From positions 868,001 through 932,000 of the forward strand of contig JAEWOE010000006.1 of assembly GCA_023460995.1 (NCBI GenBank): 64,000 nucleotides of DNA, given 5' to 3'. Shown in pieces: positions 8,234 to 17,305 of this stretch; positions within the stretch are counted from its first letter, which is position 1, and each line of letters starts with the position of its first letter. This stretch comes from Bacillota bacterium. GTDB taxonomy: Bacteria; Bacillota_I; Bacilli_A; RF39; UBA660. The position numbers and the translations under genes are program-made. Below the pieces are notes generated by a model. That model searched no databases. It was not told the DNA's origin and saw only the letters and a program-made list of their open reading frames with translations.

Positions 8234-10519
8234 ATGGTGAAGAGAGACAAGAATAATAATTTTAATTTCATAAAGAGTACATTAATAATAGCTGTTATTT
8301 TAATAGCAATGGGATTAGTTACTCCAACATTATTAAAGAATTTAAAATTTGGATTGGATTTACAAGGTGGTTTTGAAGTTTTATATCAAGTTGAAAGTTT
8401 AAATGGTGAAAAAGTTACTACTGATATGGTAACTAATACCTATAAGACTATTTCTAAGAGAATCGACTCTCTTGGTGTTAGTGAACCTGAAATAGTTGTT
8501 GAAGGTGATGACCGTATCCGTGTTCAATTAGCCGGGGTTACTGAGCCTGCTGAGGCTCGTAAAACACTTAGTTCAGTAGCAAGTTTATCATTTCGTGATT
8601 CATCTGATAAATTACTTATGAGTAGTGATGTGCTTAAAGCTGGTAGTGCTAAAATAGGGCAAGATGCAAGTGGGAATCCAGCTGTTTCACTTACTATATC
8701 TGATAAGGATGAATTCTTTGAAGTTACTAAAGAAATTAGTCAAACAAAAGATAAATTAATAGTAATATGGCTTGACTATGATGGAACTTCATCATATGAA
8801 AAGCAAGCAGGAAAATGTGGTGGAGATAATGCAGCGGGTTGTTTAAGTGCTGCTACAGTATCACAAGGATTTGCTAGTGATGTTATTATTCAAGGTAACT
8901 TTACAAGTGATGAAGTATCAGAACTAGTTAGTTTAATTAATTCTGGATCTTTACCAACAAAATTAACTGAAATATCATCTAAAACAGTCGAAGCATCATT
9001 TGGAGCTAATTCACTTGAACTTACTGCTAAGGCTGGTATTATGGGTGTAGTAGGAATTATGCTTATCATGATTCTAATATATCATTTCGCTGGTTTTGTA
9101 GCTAGTATAGGTATATTAATTTATACATTCTTAACATTTGTATCTTTCTGGTTATTTGGTGGAGTTCTTACTCTTCCTGGTATAGCAGCTTTAGTTATAG
9201 GTATAGGTATGGCTGTTGATTCATGTGTTATATCTTTTGCTAGAATAAAAGATGAACTTAAGGAAAATATAAGATTAGAGGGAGCTTATAAAAAGGGTAA
9301 TCAAAACTCATTTATGGCTATCTTAGACTCAAATTTAACAACACTTATATCAGCAATTGTATTATTTATACTAGGTGAAAGTAGTGTTAAAGGTTTTGCT
9401 ACTATGTTAATTATTAGTACAATTGTTACAATGGTTATAATGGTATTCTTAACAAGAAATTTATTAGGATTATTTGTTAAAACAGGTATGTTTGATAATA
9501 AATTAAATTTATTTATTGGATTTAAACAAAAAAAGAAAATCAGAAAGCAATTTAATTTTATAAAAATACGTAAATTTGTATATGTATATATGGCATTACT
9601 TATTATAGTAGGAACAGTATCATTATTTACAAATAAATTAACACTAGGAATTGACTTTAAAGGTGGTTCATCAATTAGTATTACTAGTGATGAAAAATTA
9701 AATGTTGATAAAATAGGTTCTGAACTTGAAGATATGGGATATACTTTATATGACTCAGAGGTTATTAGTGATAATAATGTTATATTAAAGGTAGAAGAAT
9801 CTTTTAACGAAGAAGAAGTATTAGAAACTGAAACTCATTTTAATGATGAATATGAAGCAACAACAACTATTGGTGTAGTTTCAAACATGGTTAAAAGAGA
9901 TTTAGTTAAAAACGCTATTCTAGCAGTTATTGTAGCAATAATTGGTATACTTTTATATGTATCATCTAGATTTAGATTTAGTTACGCTATAACAGCAATA
10001 ATTGCGTTATTACATGATGCCTTTGTTATAATAGTCGCATTTAGTTTATTAAAACTTGAAGTGACAAGTATCTTTATCGCAGCAATTTTATCTATTATAG
10101 GATTCTCTGTTAATGATACAATTGTTTCATTTGACCGAGTTAGAGAGACTTTACGTAATGAGAATGATGGTTTAATCAAGTCTCCAAAACAACTTGAAGA
10201 TGCTATTAATGAAGCAGTAAATTTAACTTTAATTAGATCTATAATTACTACGCTTACTACTTTAATTCCAGTAGCTATGTTAATATTATTTGGAGCTCAT
10301 GAAATAATTAATTTTAATTTGGCTATGTTCTTTGGTTTAATAGCAGGTGTATTATCTACGGTCTTTATTGCATGCCAATTGTTCTATGAAATTGAAATTA
10401 GAAGAATTGGTAAACCAATTAAGAAAAAATGGTATGAAGAACCAGATGAAAAACCAAAAAAGAAAGATAAGAAAAAAATAGATAAAGAAAAAAATACAAC
10501 TAAAAAGAAAACTAAATAG
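8234..10519 (+). CDS. secDF: Protein translocase SecDF (fused)
   Basis: 761 residues, SD AGGAGG 9 nt before ATG. SecD and SecF are fused as in Bacillus. The SecD half (about 1-415) begins with a TM and GLDLQGG-E block, then a large extracytoplasmic P1 region and five TMs including the IGMAVDS-V-ARIKDE segment. The SecF half (about 430-740) has GIDFKGG and the NDTIVSFDRVRE block. It uses proton motive force to pull translocated proteins out of SecYEG. A Lys-rich 25-residue tail (DEKPKKKDKKK type) ends the protein and overlaps the terminator. It will handle export for the many surface proteins in this window. Confidence 0.95.
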   Translation: MVKRDKNNNFNFIKSTLIIAVILIAMGLVTPTLLKNLKFGLDLQGGFEVLYQVESLNGEKVTTDMVTNTYKTISKRIDSLGVSEPEIVVEGDDRIRVQLAGVTEPAEARKTLSSVASLSFRDSSDKLLMSSDVLKAGSAKIGQDASGNPAVSLTISDKDEFFEVTKEISQTKDKLIVIWLDYDGTSSYEKQAGKCGGDNAAGCLSAATVSQGFASDVIIQGNFTSDEVSELVSLINSGSLPTKLTEISSKTVEASFGANSLELTAKAGIMGVVGIMLIMILIYHFAGFVASIGILIYTFLTFVSFWLFGGVLTLPGIAALVIGIGMAVDSCVISFARIKDELKENIRLEGAYKKGNQNSFMAILDSNLTTLISAIVLFILGESSVKGFATMLIISTIVTMVIMVFLTRNLLGLFVKTGMFDNKLNLFIGFKQKKKIRKQFNFIKIRKFVYVYMALLIIVGTVSLFTNKLTLGIDFKGGSSISITSDEKLNVDKIGSELEDMGYTLYDSEVISDNNVILKVEESFNEEEVLETETHFNDEYEATTTIGVVSNMVKRDLVKNAILAVIVAIIGILLYVSSRFRFSYAITAIIALLHDAFVIIVAFSLLKLEVTSIFIAAILSIIGFSVNDTIVSFDRVRETLRNENDGLIKSPKQLEDAINEAVNLTLIRSIITTLTTLIPVAMLILFGAHEIINFNLAMFFGLIAGVLSTVFIACQLFYEIEIRRIGKPIKKKWYEEPDEKPKKKDKKKIDKEKNTTKKKTK

Positions 10520-10531
10520 TTTTCTTTTTCT
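10506..10531 (+). terminator. Terminator of comN-secDF
   Basis: AGAAAACT / AGTTTTCT stem (10506-10513 / 10518-10525), loop AAAT, T-rich tail. The stop codon lies in the hairpin. Confidence 0.7.
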
Positions 10532-10577
10532 TATATAAAATAGAAAGATTAAATAATGGTTATATGATTAAATATTC

Positions 10578-10606
10578 TTGATAAAGAATACTAATTATTA
10601 TATAAT
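10578..10606 (+). promoter_or_regulatory. Promoter of relA-dtd operon
   Basis: TTGATA (10578-10583), 17-bp spacer, TATAAT (10601-10606). Confidence 0.7.
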
Positions 10607-10634
10607 TGTTTTATTGGAAGTTACGGTGAACAGT

Positions 10635-12809
10635 ATGAGAAAAGATAAACCAAATATAACATTTGAAGAATTAAGAGATAAATTATGTACTTATATGACT
10701 GAAGAAAGTGATTTAGATTTAGTTAGAAGTGCATATATGTTTGCTTTTGAAAAACATTTTGGTATAAAACGCTTAACGGGTGAAGATTATATAGTTCATC
10801 CTCTTAATGTTGCCTATATTTTGACTGAAATATATGCCGATGCTCCAACAATATGTGCTGCTCTTTTACATGATGTAGTAGAGGACTGTGATGTTAAAAA
10901 AGATGAAATAGAAGAAAAGTATGGTTCTGAAATTGCTCTTCTTGTTGATGGCGTAACTAAGATAAATAGGCTTAATTTTAATGGTGATAATGAAGCTATG
11001 ATAGCAAATCATCGTAAGATAATAGTAGGTCTTTCTGAAGATGTTCGTGTTATTATAATAAAACTTGCTGATAGGCTTCATAATATGCGTACACTTTGGG
11101 TATTGCCAGAAAAGAAACAAAAATTAAAAGCTAAAGAGACATTAGAAATATTAACACCTATTGCGCATAGACTAGGTATTGGTAGTATTAAAAGCGAACT
11201 CGAGGATTTATCTCTTCGATATTATAAACCAGATGTTTATTTTGAAATAGTAGAAAAACTTAATCAGTCTAAGACTGAAAGAGATGACTTAGTTGAAAGT
11301 ATGATGAGTAGTGTTTCTGATTCTTTAAATGAGCATGGTATTAAACATGAAATAAAGGGAAGAGCTAAAAGTATTTATAGTATTTTTAAAAAGCTTGATA
11401 AAGGGAAAAAATTTAGTGATATATACGATTTGCTAGCTCTTAGAGTTTTTGTTGAATCAGAAGCAGAGTGTTATCAAGCGCTTGGTATAATTCATTCTAA
11501 ATTTAGACCTATACCAAAAAGGTTTAAAGACTATGTAGCTATGCCTAAAACAAATATGTATCAATCACTTCATACTACGGTATTTGGTGAAGGCGGACAA
11601 TTATATGAAATTCAAATAAGAACATATATAATGGATCAAATAGCGGAACTTGGTATTGCTTCTCATTGGTCTTATAAAGAAAAAGGATCTAATGTTAGAG
11701 CAAATATGCAAAACGCTATGGAACAAAAGTTACAGTTCTTTAGAAATATAATGGATCTTAAAAGCGAAGAAGCTAATGATGCGGAATTTGTTCAAGCTGT
11801 TAGTGAAGATATATTAAAAGAAAATATTTATGTATTTACTCCAAAAGGAGACGTTATTGAGCTTCCTGATGGGGCTACTCCAATTGATTTTGCATATCGT
11901 GTACATAGCGGTGTTGGGGATAAAATGATAGGAGCTATTGTTAACAATAATATAGTTCCACTTGATTATAAGTTAAAAGATAATGACATAATAAAGATAA
12001 ACACTAATAAAAATAGTGCTGGTCCATCTAGAGAATGGATTAATATGGCCTATACTTCACAAGCCAAAAATAAAATAAAAGCTTTCTTTAATAAAATAGA
12101 TAAAGAAGGTTATTTAAAAAAAGGTGAAGAAATATTAAAAGAAGATTTTCGCAAAAAGAAAATAGTCTTTAATGATTTCTTATCTTCTGAAAATATTGAT
12201 AAAATATTAAAAGAATTAAAGTTTTCTGGTATTGAAGAATTATATATTAATATAGGTAATGGTAAAGTTACTTCGACAAATATTATTAATATTGTAAATG
12301 GTGATAATGTAAGTAAAGCTGACTTAATCTTAAAGAAAGCAACAACAACTACTGAAATAATTTTACCTACAATAAAAAATGATATTTTAGTGGAAGGTAT
12401 AGATGAAATTAAAGTAAATGTTGCTTCTTGTTGTAAGCCAATTCCAGGAGACAGGATTATTGGATATATAACTAAAGGAAATGGTATAACTGTTCATAGA
12501 GCAGTATGTCCTAATGTTAATGAACTTGAAGAAAGATTGATTGATGTTAAATGGAATGATCAAAGTACTAAAAAATATCCTACAGCGTTACTTGTAAGAG
12601 CAGATAATAATAAAAATGTTCTTTTAGATATTATTTCTAAAACTTCTAATTCGGACATAACTGTACAAAGTATTAATTCTATGAATTCTAAAGAAGGATT
12701 TATATTTGAAATTACTATATTAGTTGAATCAAGTGAAAAACTAATGAAGTTTATGAATGATTTACTTATTATTCCTAGTGTTGGTGATGTTGAAAGGATA
12801 ATTAAATAA
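10635..12809 (+). CDS. relA: Bifunctional (p)ppGpp synthetase/hydrolase Rel
   Basis: 724 residues. The start at 10635 lies after the promoter -10 and a GGTGA SD; the longer frame from 10578 begins inside the promoter. N-terminal HD hydrolase domain with HPLNVAYIL and the intact HDVVED metal motif (about 75-95). Synthetase domain with R-KS-YSI-KK (about 245) and EIQIRT (about 340), TGS domain with LPDGATPIDFAY (about 420), a Cys-rich/helical region (CCKPIPGD), and a C-terminal ACT domain. The intact HD motif argues for both synthesis and hydrolysis of (p)ppGpp, controlling the stringent response. First gene of a Rel-Dtd-transporter operon; its stop overlaps the dtd start (TAATG). Confidence 0.95.
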   Translation: MRKDKPNITFEELRDKLCTYMTEESDLDLVRSAYMFAFEKHFGIKRLTGEDYIVHPLNVAYILTEIYADAPTICAALLHDVVEDCDVKKDEIEEKYGSEIALLVDGVTKINRLNFNGDNEAMIANHRKIIVGLSEDVRVIIIKLADRLHNMRTLWVLPEKKQKLKAKETLEILTPIAHRLGIGSIKSELEDLSLRYYKPDVYFEIVEKLNQSKTERDDLVESMMSSVSDSLNEHGIKHEIKGRAKSIYSIFKKLDKGKKFSDIYDLLALRVFVESEAECYQALGIIHSKFRPIPKRFKDYVAMPKTNMYQSLHTTVFGEGGQLYEIQIRTYIMDQIAELGIASHWSYKEKGSNVRANMQNAMEQKLQFFRNIMDLKSEEANDAEFVQAVSEDILKENIYVFTPKGDVIELPDGATPIDFAYRVHSGVGDKMIGAIVNNNIVPLDYKLKDNDIIKINTNKNSAGPSREWINMAYTSQAKNKIKAFFNKIDKEGYLKKGEEILKEDFRKKKIVFNDFLSSENIDKILKELKFSGIEELYINIGNGKVTSTNIINIVNGDNVSKADLILKKATTTTEIILPTIKNDILVEGIDEIKVNVASCCKPIPGDRIIGYITKGNGITVHRAVCPNVNELEERLIDVKWNDQSTKKYPTALLVRADNNKNVLLDIISKTSNSDITVQSINSMNSKEGFIFEITILVESSEKLMKFMNDLLIIPSVGDVERIIK

Positions 12810-13252
12810 TGCGTTTAGTTATTCAAAGAAGTAAGGAAGCAAGCGTTACAGTTAGTGAAAAGATAGTAGGGCAAATTAATAGTGGTCTTGTTATACTTGT
12901 AGGATTTACTGATACAGATAATGAAAAAGTCATTGATAAAATGATTAGCAAGGCTATTAATTTAAGAATTTTTGATGATGAGAATGGTGTTATGAATAGA
13001 TCATTGATAGATGTTGGTGGTTCTATTCTTAGCATTTCGCAGTTTACATTATATGCTGATACTAAAAAAGGACGTAGGCCTAGTTATGTTAAAGCTCTAA
13101 GAGGTGAAGAAGCTACAATTTTATATGATAAATGGAATGAAAACTTAAGAAAGACTGGTGTAAATATTGAAACAGGCATATTTGGTGCTGATATGAAAGT
13201 GGCATTAATTAATGATGGTCCTATAACGATATTTATGGATAGTGAGGAATAA
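12809..13252 (+). CDS. dtd: D-aminoacyl-tRNA deacylase
   Basis: 147 residues, start overlapping the relA stop, implying translational coupling. The two signature segments are present: SQFTLYAD (about 75-82) with KKGRRPSY, and the C-terminal NDGPITI (the Gly-cisPro active-site equivalent). It hydrolyses D-aminoacyl-tRNA and glycyl-tRNA-Ala errors. The relA-dtd pair is conserved in Bacillota. Confidence 0.95.
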   Translation: MRLVIQRSKEASVTVSEKIVGQINSGLVILVGFTDTDNEKVIDKMISKAINLRIFDDENGVMNRSLIDVGGSILSISQFTLYADTKKGRRPSYVKALRGEEATILYDKWNENLRKTGVNIETGIFGADMKVALINDGPITIFMDSEE

Positions 13253-13253
13253 T

Positions 13254-14315
13254 ATGATTAAAAATAGACTAGATTTTAAACTTATTAATACGGCTATTTT
13301 TGTATTAATAATTGGGCTTATGTATCAAAGTGGTGGATTATGGAGTTTAGTTATAGACAAAATATTTAAAGTCCTTTTTCCTTTCTTACTAGCTTTTGCT
13401 CTAGCATATGCATTATATCCATTTACACTTAAACTTAGAAAATATAATATTCCAAAAGGATTTAGTATTCTTATTGTTTTATTTGTATTTTTTGGTATAT
13501 TTATCTTAATTGGAACTTTAGCTTTACCATTATTATTTGAACAGTTAGGAAATTTATTTAATGGTATTATTGCTTTTATTAGAGATATATCATTAAAATA
13601 TGATCTTGATTTTGGTCCACTTCAGGAAACTCTTTCTAATTCATTTGATGATATTATTAAGAATTTCGGTAAGTATATTAGTGATGGAGCCATTTCTATA
13701 ATATCAACTAGTTTAAGTTACATTGGAACTTTTATAGTAATATTAGCGTCATCTATATATTTACTTTTTGATATGGATAGAATAAGAAAAGCTATTAAGA
13801 GACATTATAAGAAAAAAGGTAGAAAAACTTATAACTATGTAATTGCACTTGATAACGCTATGAAAGGTTATATGGATGGTTTTACTAAAATAGTGTTAAT
13901 AACTGTACTTGAGTATACTTTTGCTTTTACAGTTATTGGTCATCCAGATGCAGTACTTTTAGGTTGCATTGCAGCACTAGGTAATTTAATTCCATATTTT
14001 GGTGGTATAGCTACTAATTTAATTGCACTTATTACTGCTTTTGTTGTTGGACCTTCATTATTTGTAAAAGCTTTAATAGTGTTTGCTATACTATCATTAG
14101 TTGATAGTTATATAATTAATCCATTTGTATATGGAAAGTCTACTGAGGCTTCACCAATAATAGTAATATTTTCTGTTTTTGCAGGAGGCATACTATTTGG
14201 ATTAATAGGTATTATTATTTCTTTACCAGTAGCAATAATTATGATCACAACATATAATTATTATAAAAGTGATATAACAGAGAAAATAGAAGAATTAAAA
14301 GAAGAAAATAATTAA
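13254..14315 (+). CDS. AI-2E family (TqsA/YtvI/PerM-like) membrane transporter
   Basis: 353 residues. The ATG at 13254 is chosen with GTGAGG as SD; it follows the dtd stop directly. About eight hydrophobic segments, an amphipathic soluble region (about 85-150), and the family's C-terminal blocks (ALGNLIPYFGG, then VDSYIINPFVYGKSTEASPIIVI). Members export varied small molecules or Na+/H+; the autoinducer-2 name should not be taken as function. Third gene of the operon, ending at a good terminator. Confidence 0.85.
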   Translation: MIKNRLDFKLINTAIFVLIIGLMYQSGGLWSLVIDKIFKVLFPFLLAFALAYALYPFTLKLRKYNIPKGFSILIVLFVFFGIFILIGTLALPLLFEQLGNLFNGIIAFIRDISLKYDLDFGPLQETLSNSFDDIIKNFGKYISDGAISIISTSLSYIGTFIVILASSIYLLFDMDRIRKAIKRHYKKKGRKTYNYVIALDNAMKGYMDGFTKIVLITVLEYTFAFTVIGHPDAVLLGCIAALGNLIPYFGGIATNLIALITAFVVGPSLFVKALIVFAILSLVDSYIINPFVYGKSTEASPIIVIFSVFAGGILFGLIGIIISLPVAIIMITTYNYYKSDITEKIEELKEENN

Positions 14316-14330
14316 TATTTTCTTTTTTTG
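14303..14330 (+). terminator. Terminator of the relA operon
   Basis: AGAAAATA / TATTTTCT (14303-14310 / 14316-14323), loop ATTAA, then a T-run. Confidence 0.7.
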
Positions 14331-14361
14331 TCATAATACTATTTTTACGATAATATTAATT

Positions 14362-14393
14362 AGTACAATAATATAGTTATTGTACTGTTTTTC
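14362..14393. terminator. Second terminator hairpin before the T-box
   Basis: Perfect 10-bp stem AGTACAATAA / TTATTGTACT (14362-14371 / 14377-14386), loop of 5, GTTTTT tail. It insulates the following T-box gene. Confidence 0.65.
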
Positions 14394-14414
14394 CAAAAAA
14401 GTAGATTTATGTTA

Positions 14415-14443
14415 TTGACTAATTTTCCAAATTAATCTATACT
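14415..14443 (+). promoter_or_regulatory. Promoter of the T-box/AAA+ gene
   Basis: TTGACT (14415-14420), 17-bp spacer, TATACT (14438-14443). RNA would start near 14450. Confidence 0.75.
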
Positions 14444-14449
14444 GTTTTG

Positions 14450-14655
14450 TAATAGCAATATTATTTTCATAGACAAGTACTTATAAACTATGTTCTAGAG
14501 AAAATGTGGTTGGTGTAAACATGACAATGTTTATAATGAAAAACACTATGAAGTAAGGTAATCGTAATTCTGCGTTAAAGGATTAGAGGTAGATTAAAGT
14601 CTATAAAACAAGGTGGTACAGCGTGCATCACGCCCTTGTATTTATAGACTTTTTG
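14450..14655 (+). promoter_or_regulatory. T-box leader (specifier AAC, Asn; overlapping CAC, His)
   Basis: Canonical elements in order: AGAG and GGTTGGTG apical Stem I signature (14508-14515); specifier region GAA-A-AAC-AC with AAC at 14542-14544, in the position where T-box specifiers precede ACY, and overlapping CAC at 14544-14546; T-box AAGGTGGTACAGCG (14610-14623) in the antiterminator; and a competing terminator whose arms are AAAGTCTATAAA (14596-14607) and TTTATAGACT plus T-run (14641-14654). It should read uncharged tRNA-Asn (or tRNA-His if the register shifts). It is strikingly similar to the hisS T-box from about 14559 onward. The controlled gene is a ClpX-like ATPase. Confidence 0.88.
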
Positions 14656-14679
14656 CGTATTTATAGGAGGTTTTTGAAT

Positions 14680-17040
14680 ATGGCAAGCGTTGAAAAGAAT
14701 GATCTAACTTATTTTGGTGTACTAATGAATAGAAAACTAATTAGCACTGGAATCTATTTATTTAAACCTGAATATTTAATTGAGGGTACAATTACACAAG
14801 AAGAAAAAAATGTATATTTTACTGATACATTAGAAAATGAATATTTAACAATTCATGATACTGAAACATTGTCAACTGATGAGGAAACAGCTGTTGGATA
14901 TATTATATCTGATGAAGATTTAACTAAAAAATATCCTGATTTATCGATTCCCGAGGCAAAGGTTGCTTACTTTGATGAAGTTCGTGATATGGCTCACTTA
15001 GGTTTTTATGTGTTTGATGAAGATTTAATTGCTGTAATGCCAGTAGATTTGTTAACAATGTCTAATACAATTAATAGTATGAAAAGAAATCCAGATTCTA
15101 ATATAATTAAGATACCGAGCAGTACCTTTGTGCAACCGGATATGAGTGGTTTTGATGATACAAATAATGGTCTGACAAATTTTGAAGAACTTAAGGCGAG
15201 TGAGTATGTTTATATTACCATTGATATGTTTAATGATATATATGAATCAAAATCTTTTGAAGAAATGAAAGAAAAACTTAATGTAATAAAGAGTGCATAT
15301 GATAGTATGCACGCATTACTAGTTGATGAAAATGGTGATATTGAACCTCCTAAAAGTCTTAATGTGGAACAGTTTTTTGAAAGAAAAGTAACAGGTAAGC
15401 ACATTACAGATTTATTTAATGCTAGCTATGATGCTTTTCTTGCTATAGACGATATTGAAAGATTAAAAGAAACAGTAAAGCAAATTGTTGATGTATATAC
15501 TGATTTAAGTTATGTTCTTGATGGCAAGCAAAATCTAGGACCACATGTTGATTTAGCACAAGACTATTTATATTCATTAATTGATAAATATGAGGAACTT
15601 TTAAAATTAGATAATATAGACGATATTAAAAAAGGTATAACTGAAATTAAAAATTCTCAATTTAAAAATATCAGCGCTATATCTAAAACATATGATGATT
15701 TATCAAAGAAGAATGAGTTAGTTGAAGTAAACATAGAACATGAAAAAAAACAAGAAGAACCAGAAAGTACTATTAATAAAAAAAGTATAACTAACTCAAG
15801 GTTTAATTATGTAAATGTGTATAGTCAAATGATCGAAAGAATAATAGGTAGAGATAGACAAATAGGTAGTATTCTTACAGCTATAGATAAAATGGATGCA
15901 TCAGTTGGTACAAATAAAAAGTATTCGGTTTTAATAGCTGGTACAACAGGTACAGGTAAAACACAAACATTTAATGAACTAAAAAAAGCAATGCCTGATA
16001 GACCTATTGTCATAGTAGATACAAATCAGTTAACACAAGAAGGTTATATTGGTGGTAAGATAGAAAAAAACGTGTTAGGTGCATTACTTATAGAAGCCCA
16101 CAATATAAATAATAAAGGTAAAAAAGATAATGGTACAATCACACCAGCTGATTTAGAACTTGCTGAGACTGGAATTGTTGTCCTTGATGAAATTGATAAA
16201 AGAGCAGAAAAAGGTGATAGCTCTAAAGATAATGTCAACTGTGGTGCAGTAGTAGATCAACTACTTAAATTTATGGATGGAACTACTTATACTGCTGAAG
16301 TAGGCAAACAAGCGATACCATTTGATACTTCAAAAGTTGGAGTAATGGCAAGTGGTGCTTTCCAAGAGTATTTTGATGAAAAAGAAAAAGGAGAGAAGCG
16401 CTTAGGTTTTACTAGTCAATTAAAAAATGAAGAAGATGAATTTAAAAAGTATAACGAGGTTAAACCTGAAGATTTGGTTAAGTATGGATTAGATAATCAG
16501 TTTATAGGTAGATTTCAATCTGTGATATTATATCCACCTCATACTTTAGAGTCACTTATAGAACTTGAAACAACAGAGGCTACTTCAAATATTGAAGTAG
16601 AAAAAGCTTACTTTAACTCTAAAGGAGTTGAACTCGTTTATGATGAAGAGTTCATTGAAACAGTGGCTGCTGCAGCAATTAAACTTAAAACGGGTGGCCG
16701 TGGTCTTAGTAATATAATTTCAAGATGTTTATCAAATGTCGGGGATGAAATCAATAGGAATCCTAATGTTTATAAAATACTATATTTACCAAAAGAAGCT
16801 GTAGATGATCCAGGTAAAGTTATGCTTCTTAAAAAGAAGAGTGGCCATATTCTAATGGAAGAAGTTTTTAGAAGAAATATAGAAGAAGGTCAAGGAACAA
16901 GAAAACTAAAAAGAATTACTTTTAATAAGGATGCTTTAAATGAAGTTATGAAATATAAAAACACTTTATGTAAAGATGAAAGTGCTGGTATGGAACTTGC
17001 TCCGGATAATCAAAAATTAAAACAAAAAGGTATGAATTAA
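14680..17040 (+). CDS. ClpX-like AAA+ ATPase with a novel N-terminal half
   Basis: 786 residues. The start at 14680 follows TAGGAGG; the longer frame begins inside the T-box. The C-terminal half is ClpX-type AAA+: Walker A GTTGTGKT (about 420-427), a GYIGG pore/substrate segment aligned to ClpX GYVGE, Walker B VVLDEIDKRA (about 497), an arginine-finger region with FIGRFQSVILYPP aligned to ClpX FIGRLPVVATL, and sensor-2 GGRGLSNII. The N-terminal ~400 residues have no ClpX zinc finger; they are acidic, mixed alpha/beta then helical, with a charged linker (about 345-370). It may unfold a specific substrate or serve a dedicated protease, but no ClpP-binding IGF loop is evident. Expression is gated by a T-box, unusual for such a protein. 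Confidence 0.7.
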   Translation: MASVEKNDLTYFGVLMNRKLISTGIYLFKPEYLIEGTITQEEKNVYFTDTLENEYLTIHDTETLSTDEETAVGYIISDEDLTKKYPDLSIPEAKVAYFDEVRDMAHLGFYVFDEDLIAVMPVDLLTMSNTINSMKRNPDSNIIKIPSSTFVQPDMSGFDDTNNGLTNFEELKASEYVYITIDMFNDIYESKSFEEMKEKLNVIKSAYDSMHALLVDENGDIEPPKSLNVEQFFERKVTGKHITDLFNASYDAFLAIDDIERLKETVKQIVDVYTDLSYVLDGKQNLGPHVDLAQDYLYSLIDKYEELLKLDNIDDIKKGITEIKNSQFKNISAISKTYDDLSKKNELVEVNIEHEKKQEEPESTINKKSITNSRFNYVNVYSQMIERIIGRDRQIGSILTAIDKMDASVGTNKKYSVLIAGTTGTGKTQTFNELKKAMPDRPIVIVDTNQLTQEGYIGGKIEKNVLGALLIEAHNINNKGKKDNGTITPADLELAETGIVVLDEIDKRAEKGDSSKDNVNCGAVVDQLLKFMDGTTYTAEVGKQAIPFDTSKVGVMASGAFQEYFDEKEKGEKRLGFTSQLKNEEDEFKKYNEVKPEDLVKYGLDNQFIGRFQSVILYPPHTLESLIELETTEATSNIEVEKAYFNSKGVELVYDEEFIETVAAAAIKLKTGGRGLSNIISRCLSNVGDEINRNPNVYKILYLPKEAVDDPGKVMLLKKKSGHILMEEVFRRNIEEGQGTRKLKRITFNKDALNEVMKYKNTLCKDESAGMELAPDNQKLKQKGMN

Positions 17041-17047
17041 AAAGATA

Positions 17048-17076
17048 TTGACTATTTTTAAAATAAACCTTATAAT
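17048..17076 (+). promoter_or_regulatory. Promoter of hisS-aspS
   Basis: TTGACT (17048-17053), 17-bp spacer, TATAAT (17071-17076). Confidence 0.8.
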
Positions 17077-17082
17077 TAATTA

Positions 17083-17282
17083 GTAATTATTGTTTTAGAT
17101 TAGTAATTATTTTGACTTTGAAAAGAGAATTAACGGTTGGTGAAAGTTGATAAAGTTATATAATGAATGACACTAAAACTAAAGATAATCGTATTTCTGC
17201 GTTAAGGAATTCAAGGTAGATAAAGTCTATAAAGTAAGGTGGCAACACGTGATGTACGTCCTTACATTTATAGACTTTTTAT
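17083..17282 (+). promoter_or_regulatory. T-box leader of hisS-aspS (overlapping GAC/CAC specifiers)
   Basis: GGTTGGTG Stem I signature (17135-17142); specifier region GAA-T-GAC-AC with GAC (Asp) at 17169-17171 in the canonical register and CAC (His) at 17171-17173 overlapping by one base; T-box AAGGTGGCAACACG (17236-17249); terminator arms AAAGTCTATAAA (17222-17233) and TTTATAGACT plus T-run (17267-17280). The two overlapping codons match exactly the two synthetases encoded downstream, so a dual tRNA-Asp/tRNA-His response is plausible. Confidence 0.92.
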
Positions 17283-17305
17283 ATTAAAAAGGAAGAAGGT
17301 ATACT

